NCBI GenBank assembly: GCA_963825255.1
Contig: CAWGSF010000001.1
Coordinates: 434,001 to 498,000 of the forward strand
DNA from: JAIBJN01 sp963825255
GTDB taxonomy: Bacteria > Actinomycetota > Thermoleophilia > Gaiellales > Gaiellaceae
Reading direction: 5' to 3'
Length of the DNA: 64,000 nt
The position numbers were made by a program, and so were the translations under genes. Positions 8,527 through 17,408 of this stretch are shown piece after piece (positions within the stretch are counted from its first letter, which is position 1; each line of letters begins with the position of its first letter). The notes below the pieces were generated by a model. The model was not told the origin of the DNA and did not search any database. It saw nothing but the letters and a program-made list of their open reading frames with translations.

Positions 8527-9536
8527 CAGGCGGCGGCCCGCAGGCCGGGGATGATCTCGTCGCCGTAGGCGGCCAGGATGTGCTCCTGGCCGTGGGTCAT
8601 GAGGTAGATGTTGTAGTGGTCGACGCCGATCGACTCGAGCTCGCGGAGCTTCTCGCCGATGGCCTCGGCGCTGCCGATGACGCTGAAGCGGTCGCAGATC
8701 TCGTCCGTGACGAACTCGCCGTGGGCCGCGCCCTCGCGGCTGTGGTCTCGGTAGTCGTAGAACTTGCGCGCCTTCACGTAGTCGGTGAGCTCGGCGGGGA
8801 TCTCCGAGTGCTCGCCGTAGCGCTCGATCAGGTCCATGACGTGGTTCGAGACCATCGCCGGGAACCAGCGGACCGCCTCGCGGGCCTCCTGGAGGTCGTC
8901 GGTGACGATGCTCGGGGCACAGACGATGCACTCGAGCTCGTCGGGGTCGCGGCCGACCTCGACCGCGGCCGCGCGCGCCTGATCCATGATCCACTGGATG
9001 ATGATCGGGTCGGCGAGCTGGATGATCACGCCGTCGCCCACGCGCCCGGCAACGCCCAGCGCCCGGGGCCCGTACGCCGCGATGTACATCGGGATGCGCT
9101 CGCGGCCCTGCGCCCACGTCAGCTCGAGCTCCTTCCCGTTCCACTCGACGGGGCGCCCGTTCATGAGGTCCTTCATCATCCGGCACGAGGCCTCGAACTC
9201 GGCCATCTTCACCGGCTTGTAGCCGATCACCCGCCGGGCGGAGTCGCCGCGCCCGATCCCCATGACCATGCGGCCCCCGGAGATGTCGTGGAGCGTCGCG
9301 TACCCGCTCGCGGTCACCGTCGGCTCGCGGGTGCCCGGATTCGTCACGCAGTGGCCGAGCTTCAGCTTCTCCGTGTGCACCGCGAGCAGCGTCAGGAGCG
9401 GGTACGAGTCCTGCCAGAGGATGTGGGAGTCGTACGTCCAGCCGTACTCGAACCCGTGCTTCTCGGCGAGCTGCATGAGCTCGACGAAGCGCGAGTGGGG
9501 CGGGTCGGGCAGCACGGTGACGCCGAAGGTGAGCAT
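8526..9536 (-). CDS. LLM-class F420-dependent oxidoreductase (TIGR03842-like)
   Basis: ATG at 9536 gives 336 residues, the usual size for luciferase-like monooxygenase/F420 oxidoreductases. Features are the N-terminal LTFGVTVLPDPPHSRFVEL, the YDSHILWQDSYPLLTLLA segment, the cofactor-binding CVTNPGTREPTVTASGYATL (split around GTREP) and GMGIGRG-like GIGRGDSARRVIG. The sequence strongly recalls the actinobacterial TIGR03842 group. It likely transfers hydride with F420 (FMN is the alternative) on an unknown substrate. It forms a coupled pair with the cupin gene downstream. Confidence 0.85.
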   Translation of the reverse strand: MLTFGVTVLPDPPHSRFVELMQLAEKHGFEYGWTYDSHILWQDSYPLLTLLAVHTEKLKLGHCVTNPGTREPTVTASGYATLHDISGGRMVMGIGRGDSARRVIGYKPVKMAEFEASCRMMKDLMNGRPVEWNGKELELTWAQGRERIPMYIAAYGPRALGVAGRVGDGVIIQLADPIIIQWIMDQARAAAVEVGRDPDELECIVCAPSIVTDDLQEAREAVRWFPAMVSNHVMDLIERYGEHSEIPAELTDYVKARKFYDYRDHSREGAAHGEFVTDEICDRFSVIGSAEAIGEKLRELESIGVDHYNIYLMTHGQEHILAAYGDEIIPGLRAAA

Positions 9537-9654
9537 GGACACTGGCCTCCTGCGTGTTCGGGGAGGAAGGATTCTACGCGGCCGGCCGAGCCGGTCGGAA
9601 TGCGCCGGGCGGCGGGGACGTTTAGGCGGTCGGGGTATGGGTACGCTGCGACCG

Positions 9655-10335
9655 ATGCAGGTCGAGACGCTCGACCACGTGGCCCTCTGGGTCTCCGATC
9701 GCGACCGGCTCGCCGACTTCCTGACGACGCACGCCGGGATGCACGTCATCGACCGGACCGACCGCTTCACGCTCGTCGGCGCGGACGCCCGTCGCGGCAA
9801 GCTGACGCTCTTCGCCGCCGAGGGTGACCGCGAGCCGGGAGCGCTCGCTCGGGTTGGGCTCCGCGTCCACGACCTCGACGAGGCGCTCGCCGCGCTTCCG
9901 GCCGGCCTCGTCGTGAAGCGGGACGACGGCGCGGCGGCCTTCGACGCGCCGGAGGGTCTGCGGCTCGCGTTCGTCGAGGCAGACGAGGGAGTCGCCTACG
10001 ACCTCGAGCACGTCGCCTTCCGCGTCCACGACCCCGGCGTGACCTTCGCCCGGCTGGCCGAGCTCGGCTTCGCCGTCGAGGACGGGCGCCTGCGGGCGGG
10101 GGACGCCGACATCCTCCTCGAGCAGGGGGATCCGGGCGAGAGCGAGCGGCCGCTCCTCAACCACCTCGGCCTCCGCGTCGAGTCGGCCGAGCGCTACCTC
10201 GACGAGGCGGAGGAGCGCGGGCTCGAGATCGCCGACGTGGTCGACGGGGCCAACACCTACGCGGTGTTCGTCTGGGGCCCGGACCGGATCAAGCTCGAGT
10301 ACGTCGAGCACAAGCCGACCTTCTCGCTCACGTAG
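9655..10335 (+). CDS. VOC-family (glyoxalase/dioxygenase-like) protein
   Basis: With ATG at 9655 it is 226 residues long; an in-frame ATG at 9637 is an alternative. It has two VOC modules, beginning with TLDHVALWVSD and, near residue 115, DLEHVAFRVHD, and a third His in LNHLGLRVES. The final strand FVWGPDRIKLEYVEHKP carries the Glu ligand. It is probably a metal-dependent dioxygenase, isomerase or lyase. The exact reaction cannot be read from sequence. It is divergent from the F420-type oxidoreductase. Confidence 0.75.
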   Translation: MQVETLDHVALWVSDRDRLADFLTTHAGMHVIDRTDRFTLVGADARRGKLTLFAAEGDREPGALARVGLRVHDLDEALAALPAGLVVKRDDGAAAFDAPEGLRLAFVEADEGVAYDLEHVAFRVHDPGVTFARLAELGFAVEDGRLRAGDADILLEQGDPGESERPLLNHLGLRVESAERYLDEAEERGLEIADVVDGANTYAVFVWGPDRIKLEYVEHKPTFSLT

Positions 10336-10377
10336 GAGTCGCTCCGCCGGCGCGCTTCCCGCGCGGCGATCCGAGTG

Positions 10378-10494
10378 CTTGTGTTCCACCGCACAAGCTC
10401 GTGGACCCCTTCGCTGACGACCGATCGGCGCGCTGTGCGCCACTCGTCGCCGTCCCGAAGAGCCCTGCCAGACTTCGTGAGCGTGGAACACAAG
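10378..10494. repeat. 117-bp interval bounded by a perfect 12-bp inverted repeat
   Basis: CTTGTGTTCCAC at 10378-10389 is matched by its exact complement GTGGAACACAAG at 10483-10494. The interval fills most of the 172-base gap between the VOC gene and the flavoprotein gene. Inside the left arm a second complementary CACAAG word follows. It could be a small mobile palindromic element, a structured leader or a pair of operator half-sites. No gene is convincing inside it. Confidence 0.5.
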
Positions 10495-10507
10495 CGAGAT
10501 CCGGCAC

Positions 10508-11572
10508 GTGGGTGACCTCGTCGTCGCGGGGGGCGGGATGGCCGGGCTCTCCGCCGCCGTCAGGGCCCGGGAGCTGGGCGCGGACGTCGTCGTCCACGAG
10601 AAGGGCGACCGGCCCGGGGGATCGATGCTCCTCTCGAGCGGCGTCGTCTGGCGCTACCGGGAGTGGGAGACGTTCCGCAACGAATGTCCCGGGGGCGATC
10701 AAGACCTCCAGCGAGCCGTGTGGGAGGCTCTCGACGACGCCGTCGCTTGGCTCGAGTCGTTGGGCGCGCCGGTGGTCGAGCGCGACACCGGGAACCCGCT
10801 CACGACCGGGGTCCGCTTCGACCCGCACGGGCTGACCGAGACTCTTGTCGCCCGGGCGGGGGAGATTCGCCTGGGCGAGCCGTTGGAGGCGGTTCCCGAC
10901 GGCGTCCCCCTCGTCCTGGCGACGGGCGGCTTCCAGGGAGACCGCGCGCTCGTCCGCGAGCACGTCACTCCGGAGGCCGACGCCCTCGTCCTCCGCGCCA
11001 ACCCGTGGAGCGCGGGAGACGGGCTACGGCTGGCTCTCGGGCGCGGAGCGTCGTTCTCGGCCGGCCTGGACGAGTTCTACGGGCGGAACCTCGCCGCGGC
11101 GCCGCGGATCGCGCCCGAGGACTTCGTCCCGCTGGCCCAGGTCTACGCCCGCCACGCGACCGTCGAGAACGACCGGGGCGAGCGCTACGAGGCGCGGACG
11201 TGGTCGGAGATCGACGTCGTCCAGTGGACGGCTCGGCAGCCGGGCGCCCGCGCCTGGTACTCGGTCGTGGACGCGGCCCTCGGGGAGCCCATCCGCGGGC
11301 GCACCGTCGGCGACGTCATCGAGCTCGCCCGGCGGGCCGGCGCCCCGGTCGAACGCGTCGACGGAGCCACGAGGGTCGGGGTCGTCGCCGGCATCACCGC
11401 CACGCTGGGCGGCATCCGGGTGGACGCGCGCGCCCGGGCGGCGGACGGTCTCTGGGCGGCCGGGGCAGACGTCGGCGGCATCTCGACGGGTGGCTGGGCG
11501 AGCTCGCTCGCCTCGGCGCTGGTTCTCGGCCGCGCCGCCGCCGAGGACGCCGTCGGCTCCGCGTCCCCCTAG
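10508..11572 (+). CDS. FAD-dependent oxidoreductase (fumarate reductase/ketosteroid dehydrogenase-like)
   Basis: GTG at 10508 gives 354 residues. The dinucleotide-binding start is VVAGGGMAGLSAAVRARELGADVVVHEKG, split here at GGGMAGLSAA. This is followed by PGGSMLLSSGVVW, as in the succinate dehydrogenase/fumarate reductase flavoprotein and 3-ketosteroid dehydrogenase group. ATGGFQGDR and a C-terminal GLWAAGADVGGIS with ALVLGRAAAEDA complete the FAD domain. It is shorter than typical members (about 450-560), with a reduced substrate-capping domain. The substrate is unknown. Confidence 0.8.
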   Translation: MGDLVVAGGGMAGLSAAVRARELGADVVVHEKGDRPGGSMLLSSGVVWRYREWETFRNECPGGDQDLQRAVWEALDDAVAWLESLGAPVVERDTGNPLTTGVRFDPHGLTETLVARAGEIRLGEPLEAVPDGVPLVLATGGFQGDRALVREHVTPEADALVLRANPWSAGDGLRLALGRGASFSAGLDEFYGRNLAAAPRIAPEDFVPLAQVYARHATVENDRGERYEARTWSEIDVVQWTARQPGARAWYSVVDAALGEPIRGRTVGDVIELARRAGAPVERVDGATRVGVVAGITATLGGIRVDARARAADGLWAAGADVGGISTGGWASSLASALVLGRAAAEDAVGSASP

Positions 11573-11751
11573 CTCTGAAGGTAGGCGCAGGGACGGGTGT
11601 CCTGCGGGAGCGGGGAGGAGGCGACCTTCAGGACCGTCTGACGGACGCCGCCATCGAGCTCGACCTCATCGCCGACCTCGGGCGGGTCGCCGTCGCGCTC
11701 GAGGAGCTCGTAGCCCGAGGGCTTGCAGACGAAGAGCAGGTGCTTGGCCAC
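11569..11751 (-). CDS. Small hypothetical protein (60 aa)
   Basis: ATG at 11751. MAKHLLFVCKPSGYELLERDG is followed by a short beta-like VGDEVELDGGVRQTVLKVASSPLP and a C-terminal DTRPCAYLQ. It is soluble and contains two cysteines. It lies 18 bases downstream of the histidine kinase gene on the same strand, so it may be the last gene of the two-component operon. It overlaps the convergent flavoprotein by four bases. I do not recognise the family; the good spacing and codon use support a real gene. Confidence 0.55.
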   Translation of the reverse strand: MAKHLLFVCKPSGYELLERDGDPPEVGDEVELDGGVRQTVLKVASSPLPQDTRPCAYLQS

Positions 11752-11769
11752 GGCTATCGGCGGCCGAGT

Positions 11770-12979
11770 CTATTCCTCGCCGGCCGCAGCGACGTACGGA
11801 GGGACGACGACGCGGACGAGCGTGCCGCCGTTCACGCCGCTGTCGACCGAGAGGCGGCCGTTGAGGATCTTCACGCGCTCGTCGATCGCCTCGATCGAGG
11901 CGCGGCGCCGCTCCTCGACCCCGTCGTCGCCGATCTCCGTCTCGAAGCCGCCGTCCTCGCGCTGGAGGACGGCCACGTCGATGCGGAGGGGCCGGCGGCG
12001 CACGGCCTGGTTCAGCGATTCGCGGATGATCTGATAGAGCGCGACCTGCGTCTTCTCGCCGAGGCGCTCGCCGGCGGCGACGTCCGTCCGGACCGTGATC
12101 CGGTGCGTCTCCTCGACCTGGTCGGCGAGGGCGCGGACGGCGGCGTGGAAGCCCTGGTCGCGGAGGACGAGCGGCTCGATCGCGAACGAGAGGTCCCTGA
12201 GGACGCGGATCGTGTCGCGCTCCTTCTCGAGCGAGTTCTCCATGACCTTCTTCGCGTCCCCGACGCGGCCGTCGTCGAGCGCCGCGAGCGCGGCGTCGTG
12301 CATGAGCGCGATCCCGGACATCGACTGGAGCGGCCCGTCGTGGAGGAAGAGGGAGAGGCGCCGGCGCTCGTCCTGCTCGGCCGTGATGAGGCGCTCGGTG
12401 AGCCGCTCGCGCTCGCTCTCGCGGTCGCGTGCCTCCTCGAGGAGGCGGGCGTTCTCGACGGCGCGGGCCGCGAAGTCGGCGAGGACGGTGGCGCGCATGT
12501 GGTCCCAGCGGTGGAACGGCTCCGGCCGCGTCAGCTCGAGATCGCCCAGGCGCTCGCCGCGCACTGCGAGCGGCACGACGAGCCGCTCGCCGCCCGTGCT
12601 CGCGCCGTCACCCGACCGCCCGGGCGGCAGGATGCGGGCGCTCGGCGCGGCGAACAGGCGCTTGGCCTCGTCGCACGTCCGCTCGAGGATCTCCGTCGCA
12701 TCGAGCGTCGAGGACACTGCCGCGATCGAGTCGACGAGCGACTCGAGGAAGGTCGCCTGGGCCTGGAGCTCGTCCTCGGCGTACTCGTGGCGCCGCCGCT
12801 CGGCGACGATGAGGTAGAGGGCGAAGCCGCCGAAGAAGGCCGTCGAGGCGACGAGGCCCGCGGCGGCGACGACCGGCTCGTCGAACGCCAGCCCGAGGGC
12901 GCCGATCGAGCGCGGCGCCGACCGTGCAGCCGACGAGGACTCCGCGCGCGTTCCGGGAGACGCGACCGCCGACGGTCAT
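11770..12979 (-). CDS. GAF-domain sensor histidine kinase (HisKA_3), frameshifted near the N-terminus
   Basis: The ATG at 12979 starts MTVGGRVSRNARGVLVGCTVGAA. One extra base near 12905-12910 shifts the frame into ALGLAFDEPVV and a membrane helix (AAAGLVASTAFFGGFALYLIVAE). A coiled segment, a GAF-like domain, the phosphoacceptor box RRRLSLFLHDGPLQ and a C-terminal ATPase ending GGTLVRVVVPP follow. The N-box is degenerate (RESLNQAVRRRPL) and the G1 box reduced (EIGDDGVEER). If not read through, a GTG at 12717 would give a 315-residue soluble form. The paired response regulator lies 15 bases upstream. Confidence 0.8.
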
Positions 12980-12994
12980 CGCCGGAGGAGGGGG

Positions 12995-13615
12995 TCAGTC
13001 GATGATCGACTCGCGCAGCGCGATCGCGACGGCATGGGTGCGCGTGTCCGCCTCAAGCTTGGCGAGGATGTGCCGGACGTGGCTCTTGACCGTCTCCTGG
13101 CTGATGAAGAGCCGCGCTGCGACGTCGGCGTTCGACATGCCGTCCGCGAGGAGTTGGAGGATCTCTCGCTCGCGTTGCGTGAGCATCTCCTCGCGCTCGC
13201 GCGTGAGCAGCGCGGGCATCAGCGCCGGGTCGACGTATCCCTCGCCGCTCGCGACCTTCTCGATCGCGCGGAGGAGCGTCTGGTGCGGCGCCTCCTTGAG
13301 GATGTACCCCTTGGCGCCGGCCTCCAGGCCGCGGCCGAGGAGGCTACGCTCGCCGTACGCCGTGAAGATGAGGACGTTGGTCTGGGGCAGGCGCTCGGCG
13401 AGGATCTTCGTGGCCTCGAGCCCGTCCATGCCGGGCATCCGCACGTCCATGATCACGACGTTCGGCCGGCGGCGCTCCGCCACCGAGATGGCGCTGGCGC
13501 CGTCCGAGGCCTCGCCCACGACTCTGATCTGGGGCGCGCGGGAGAGGGAGAGGCGAAGGCCTTCCCTCACGACCTCGTGGTCGTCGGCGATCAGGCAGGT
13601 GATTTCGTTCGACAT
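12995..13615 (-). CDS. NarL/FixJ-family response regulator
   Basis: ATG at 13615 gives 206 residues. The receiver domain has the acidic pair in CLIADDHEVV, the phospho-acceptor Asp57 in NVVIMDVRMPGMDG, the Thr of LIFTAYGE and the Lys of GYILKEAP. The C-terminal LuxR-type helix-turn-helix reads LTQREREILQLLADGMSNADVA, shown here as LTQREREILQLLA plus GMSNADVA, then FISQETVKSHVRHILAKL. It is a DNA-binding transcription factor controlled by the histidine kinase encoded immediately downstream. Divergent from nagA with only 24 bases between, so it may regulate that promoter (inference). Confidence 0.93.
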   Translation of the reverse strand: MSNEITCLIADDHEVVREGLRLSLSRAPQIRVVGEASDGASAISVAERRRPNVVIMDVRMPGMDGLEATKILAERLPQTNVLIFTAYGERSLLGRGLEAGAKGYILKEAPHQTLLRAIEKVASGEGYVDPALMPALLTREREEMLTQREREILQLLADGMSNADVAARLFISQETVKSHVRHILAKLEADTRTHAVAIALRESIID

Positions 13616-13639
13616 CGTCCGGCTCGCTCCCCAGGCACG

Positions 13640-14599
13640 ATGATAGATCGGGTGGCGAGCGCTCACACTTTAGAGGGACTTGTCGTCGATCCTTCCTCGG
13701 GCTCCTACCCCGGAAGGGTGACGATCGACGACGGAACGATCGTTTCCGTCGACCGGCGGGACGCCGCGGCGACCGACCGGCTGCTCCTTCCGGGCTTCAT
13801 CGACCTCCAGGTCTATGCGCCCGAGGGGATCGGGCGTCAGGGCGTCACGGGCTACCTGCTGGCCACGCGGGAGGTCGCCGAGCAGGAGGATCCGCTCTGC
13901 CTGGGCCTCCATCTCGAGGGGCCGTTCCTCAACCCCGAGGCCGCCGGGGCGATCCCGCGCGAGGAGCTGGTCCCCGTGGATCGCGCGCTGGTGCAGGAGT
14001 GGGCGGCCCGCCCGGACCTCGTCCGGCTCGTGACGCTCGCCCCCGAGCTCCCCGGCGCGCTCGAGGCGGTCGAGGGTCTGGTCGCGGCGGGCATCGTCGT
14101 CGGGCTGGGCCACTCGTTCGCGAACGCGCTCACGGTCGGGGCCGCAGTCGACCGCGGAGCCCGCTTCGCCACCCACGTCTGGAACGCCACCAAGCCGGTG
14201 AAGGCGCGCAACACCGGCCCGGTCCCGCGCCTTCTCCTCGACGAGCGCGTCGTTCTCGGGCTCCTCACCGACGGGCGGCACCTCCATCCGCTCGTCGAGG
14301 AGCTGACCGTGCGCGTCGCCGGCCCGGAGCGGATCGCCCTCACGAGCGACCTCGTCCCACTACCGGCCCAGCGGCCCGACGGCACGCTCCTCGGTGGCGA
14401 CTGCTGCGGCGCCGCCCTCGTCGCGCGCATGGCCCGCTTCGGCCTCGTCGAGGCGGCCACGATGGCCGCCCTCGTCCCGGCGCGGCTTCTCGGTCTCTCC
14501 GACCGCGGCCGGATCGCCCCGGGCTACCGTGCGGACATCGCAGTCCTGGCGCCCGACTTCACGCCGCTCGAGACCCTCGTGGGAGGTGAGGCCCTCTGA
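13640..14599 (+). CDS. nagA: N-acetylglucosamine-6-phosphate deacetylase
   Basis: ATG at 13640 gives 319 residues (an in-frame GTG at 13652 is possible). Amidohydrolase barrel with GFIDLQVYAPEGIG, Glu of LGLHLEGPFLNPEAAGA, His of GLGHSFANA, His of FATHVWNATKPV and the catalytic Asp of IALTSDLVPLP. As in E. coli NagA, the classical HxH metal pair is absent, so one metal site is expected. It removes acetate from GlcNAc-6-phosphate in amino-sugar recycling. It is shorter than E. coli NagA (382), and no nagB or PTS gene is nearby. Confidence 0.85.
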   Translation: MIDRVASAHTLEGLVVDPSSGSYPGRVTIDDGTIVSVDRRDAAATDRLLLPGFIDLQVYAPEGIGRQGVTGYLLATREVAEQEDPLCLGLHLEGPFLNPEAAGAIPREELVPVDRALVQEWAARPDLVRLVTLAPELPGALEAVEGLVAAGIVVGLGHSFANALTVGAAVDRGARFATHVWNATKPVKARNTGPVPRLLLDERVVLGLLTDGRHLHPLVEELTVRVAGPERIALTSDLVPLPAQRPDGTLLGGDCCGAALVARMARFGLVEAATMAALVPARLLGLSDRGRIAPGYRADIAVLAPDFTPLETLVGGEAL

Positions 14600-14669
14600 G
14601 GGCTCCGCTATGCTGATTTCAAGACTTGGACGAGATCCCGCCTAGTACCCGCGCCCCGGAGGACGGGGC

Positions 14670-15977
14670 GTGAGCGACTCCCTACGCATCGCCGTCATTC
14701 TCCTGCTCGTGCTGGGGAATGCGGTGTTCGTCGCCGCCGAGTACGCGCTCGTGACGGCCCGCCGAGCACGCCTCGAGACGATGGCCAAGGCGGGCAGCCG
14801 CTCGGCCCGGACGGCGCTTCGGCTCCTCGACGACCCCGTTCGCTTCATCTCGACCACGCAGGTCGGGATCACGGTCTTCGGGATCCTCCTCGGTGCCCTC
14901 GGGGAGCCGCTCCTGTCGAGCTACTTCGACGACTGGCTCTCGCGGGGGGTCTCCTTCCTGCTCTCGTTCCTGATCCTGACGTACCTCAGCGTCGTGCTCG
15001 GCGAGCTCGTCCCGAAATCCATCGCGCTCCAGCGATCCGAGCGGCTTGCGGTCGCCCTCGCGCCGCCCCTCGACTGGCTCGGTCGCATCGCGTACCCGCT
15101 CGTGTGGTTGCTGCAGCGCTCGGCGAACGGGATCGCCCGGCTCTTCGGCGTCACACCGGCCCCGGCCGGGATGACGATGCACACCGAGGAGGACATCCGC
15201 CTGATCGTGGCTCAGACGGAGGAGATCGAGGGGGCGGAGGAGGAGATGCTCTACAAGGTCTTCGACTTCGCCGACAAGGAGGCGCACGACGTCATGGTCC
15301 CGAGGCCCGAGGTCGTCGCGCTCTCGAACGAGCTGCCGCCGCAGGAGGCGCTCGCCGCCGTCATCGACTCGCCCTACACGCGCTACCCCGTCTACCGCGA
15401 CTCGCTCGACGACGTCATCGGCATCCTCCACGTCCGCGACCTCTTCGGCGCCCTCTACGACAGGGGCATCGAGAACGTCGTCATCGAGGACATCGTCCGG
15501 CCCGCGTACTTCGTGCCCGAGACGAAGGACCTCGCCGCGCTCCTCGGCGAGTTCAGGCGGCAGAACCAGCACATGGCGCTCGTCATGGACGAGTACGGGG
15601 CCGTCGAGGGCATCGTCACGCTCGAGGACCTGCTCGAGGAGATCGTCGGCGAGATCGAGGACGAGTACGACCTGCCGAACGAGTCGATCCAGCGGCTCGA
15701 GAACGGCCACGTCCTCATCCACGGCACGTTCACGATCGACGACTTCAACGAGCAGTTCGGGACGTCGCTCCCCGAGGAGGACTACCACACCGTCGCCGGG
15801 TTCGTCTTCGGCGCGCTCGGGCGGGTGGCGGAGAAGGGGGACGAGGTCGTCTGGGACGGCCTTCGCTTCGAGGTGGTGGAGCTCGCGGGACAGCGGATCG
15901 AGCGGCTCGAGGTCGAGTTCTTCGAGCACGAGGAGGCCGAGGAGGAGCAGGAGCCGGAGGCCGAGCGCGCCGAGTAG
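14670..15977 (+). CDS. CNNM/CorC hemolysin-family membrane protein (DUF21-CBS-CorC_HlyC)
   Basis: A 435-residue protein from GTG 14670. Three to four hydrophobic helices (DUF21/CNNM) lie within residues 5-165, including VFVAAEYALVTARRARL and LGELVPKSIALQ. A CBS-domain pair follows at about 200-325 (VMVPRPEV, TRYPVYRDSLDDVIGILHVRDL shown in part as YPVYRDSLDD, MDEYGAVEGIVTLEDLLEEIVG in part). The C-terminal CorC_HlyC domain (DYHTVAGFVFGALG) is followed by an acidic tail. The family is implicated in Mg2+/Co2+ export or homeostasis with nucleotide sensing by CBS. No cation partner gene is near. Confidence 0.92.
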   Translation: MSDSLRIAVILLLVLGNAVFVAAEYALVTARRARLETMAKAGSRSARTALRLLDDPVRFISTTQVGITVFGILLGALGEPLLSSYFDDWLSRGVSFLLSFLILTYLSVVLGELVPKSIALQRSERLAVALAPPLDWLGRIAYPLVWLLQRSANGIARLFGVTPAPAGMTMHTEEDIRLIVAQTEEIEGAEEEMLYKVFDFADKEAHDVMVPRPEVVALSNELPPQEALAAVIDSPYTRYPVYRDSLDDVIGILHVRDLFGALYDRGIENVVIEDIVRPAYFVPETKDLAALLGEFRRQNQHMALVMDEYGAVEGIVTLEDLLEEIVGEIEDEYDLPNESIQRLENGHVLIHGTFTIDDFNEQFGTSLPEEDYHTVAGFVFGALGRVAEKGDEVVWDGLRFEVVELAGQRIERLEVEFFEHEEAEEEQEPEAERAE

Positions 15978-15987
15978 GATCGCGGGC

Positions 15988-16302
15988 GTGCAGTTCGACC
16001 ACATCGGCGTGCCTGCGCCGACGAAGCGCGACGGCATGCGCTTCCTCGAGTCGAAGCGGCTCTGGCTGACGAGCCCCGGCGATCACGCGTTCCGCGTCGA
16101 GTGGCTCTGGTACGAGCCGGACAGCCCGGAGGTGGAGCTGGTCCGGACGGTTCCGCACGTCGCCTACCGCGTCGCGAGCCTCGAGGAGGCCATGGCTGGT
16201 CACCCGGTGATCGCCGAGCCGTTCGACGTCTTCGGCGAGGTGCGGGTCTCCTTCATCGAGGTGGACGGGGCGCCGGTGGAGTTCGTCCAGCCCTACGCGT
16301 AA
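15988..16302 (+). CDS. VOC-like (glyoxalase superfamily) small protein
   Basis: GTG at 15988 gives 104 residues. It begins QFDHIGVPAPTK, a VOC first strand with His4, and ends with VSFIEVDGAPVEFVQPY, a last strand with the Glu ligand. A middle TVPHVAYRV His matches a ligand position. Its stop overlaps the M20 peptidase ATG (TAATG), so the two are co-translated. It is a single VOC module, which would have to dimerise to form an active site. The function is unknown. Confidence 0.75.
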   Translation: MQFDHIGVPAPTKRDGMRFLESKRLWLTSPGDHAFRVEWLWYEPDSPEVELVRTVPHVAYRVASLEEAMAGHPVIAEPFDVFGEVRVSFIEVDGAPVEFVQPYA

Positions 16303-17408
16303 TGGCAAGCGGCGACGTCGTCGAGCTCGTCTCGGAGCTGGTCCGGATCGACTCGATCAATCCCGACCTGGTCCCGGGCGCCGCCGGGGAGGGCGAGATC
16401 GCACGTTTCGTCGCCCGGTGGCTCGAGGACGCGGGCCTCGATGCGGAGGTCGAGGAGGTGGCGCCGGGCAGGTTCAACGCTGTAGGGATCGTCCGCGGGT
16501 CGGGCGGCGGGCGCACGCTCCTCCTCAACGCGCACATGGACACGGTCGGCACGGACGGCATGGACGCGCCGTTCGAGCCGACGGTCGAGAACGGGCGCCT
16601 CCACGGCCGGGGCTCCTACGACATGAAGAGCGGGCTCGCGGCGATCATGCTCGCGGGCGCCGCCGCGGCCGGGGACGGTCTCCGCGGCGACGTCGTCGTC
16701 ACCGCGGTCTGCGACGAGGAGGTCGCGAGCATCGGCAGCGCGCGGATCGCCGAGCGCTACCGGGCCGACGCGGCGATCGTCGCCGAGCCGACCGAGCTGC
16801 GCCTCGTGCTCGCGCACAAGGGCTTCGTCGCCTTCGAGATCGAGACTCGCGGTCGCGCCGCGCACGGCTCGCGGCCGGATCTCGGCGTGGACGCGATCGC
16901 GAACATGGGCCCGGTGCTCTCCCGGCTCGCCGAGCTGGACGGCCGCCTGCGCGCGGAGCCCGACCCACGCCGCTGCTCGGTAGCGGCTCCGTCCACGCCT
17001 CGGTGATCGAGGGCGGGCAGGAGTTCTCGAGCTACCCGGAGCGGTGCCTGCTCAAGGGCGAGCGCCGGACGATCCCGGGCGAGTCCGTCGCGCACGTCGA
17101 GGCCGAGCTGCGAGCGCTCCTCGGAGACGTCGACGCCGAGATCCGCGTGCTCGTCTCGCGCGAGCACTTCGAGACCTCCGAAGGCGAGGAGATCGTCGGC
17201 CTCGTCCGCCGTTTCGCCGGCGACCTCGGAGATCGTCGGCGCGCCGTACTGGACCGAAGCGGCGCTGTTCTCGGCCGCCGGGATCCCCACCGTCGTCTTC
17301 GGCTCCGTGGGCGAGGGCGCCCACGCGGTGGACGAATGGGTCGATCTCGCCAGCGTCGAGCGCTGCGTCGAGGTCTACACGGGAGTCGCCCGCGATCTCT
17401 GTGCCTGA
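16302..17408 (+). pseudogene. M20-family peptidase/deacylase (ArgE/DapE-like), two frame breaks
   Basis: ATG at 16302. Zn-binding motifs are NAHMDTVG, GRGSYDMKSGLAA, the catalytic Glu pair VCDEEVAS and the dimerisation-domain AAHGS. The frame is lost at about 16962-16968 (one base missing). It continues as SGSVHASVIEGGQEFSSYPE to RRFAGDL, then breaks again at about 17222-17228 (one base extra). It ends in the original frame with VGAPYWTEAALFSAAG and GEGAHAVDEWV, which carries the last zinc His. The two shifts cancel, and read through it is a full-length (about 369 residues) acetylornithine deacetylase/desuccinylase-type enzyme. Either an assembly problem or a recent pseudogene. Confidence 0.8.

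Noticed and set aside
13640..14599. Missing HxH metal motif in NagA as a sign of lost activity
   Set aside because: E. coli NagA also lacks HxH; the Glu, the two later His and the catalytic Asp are all present.
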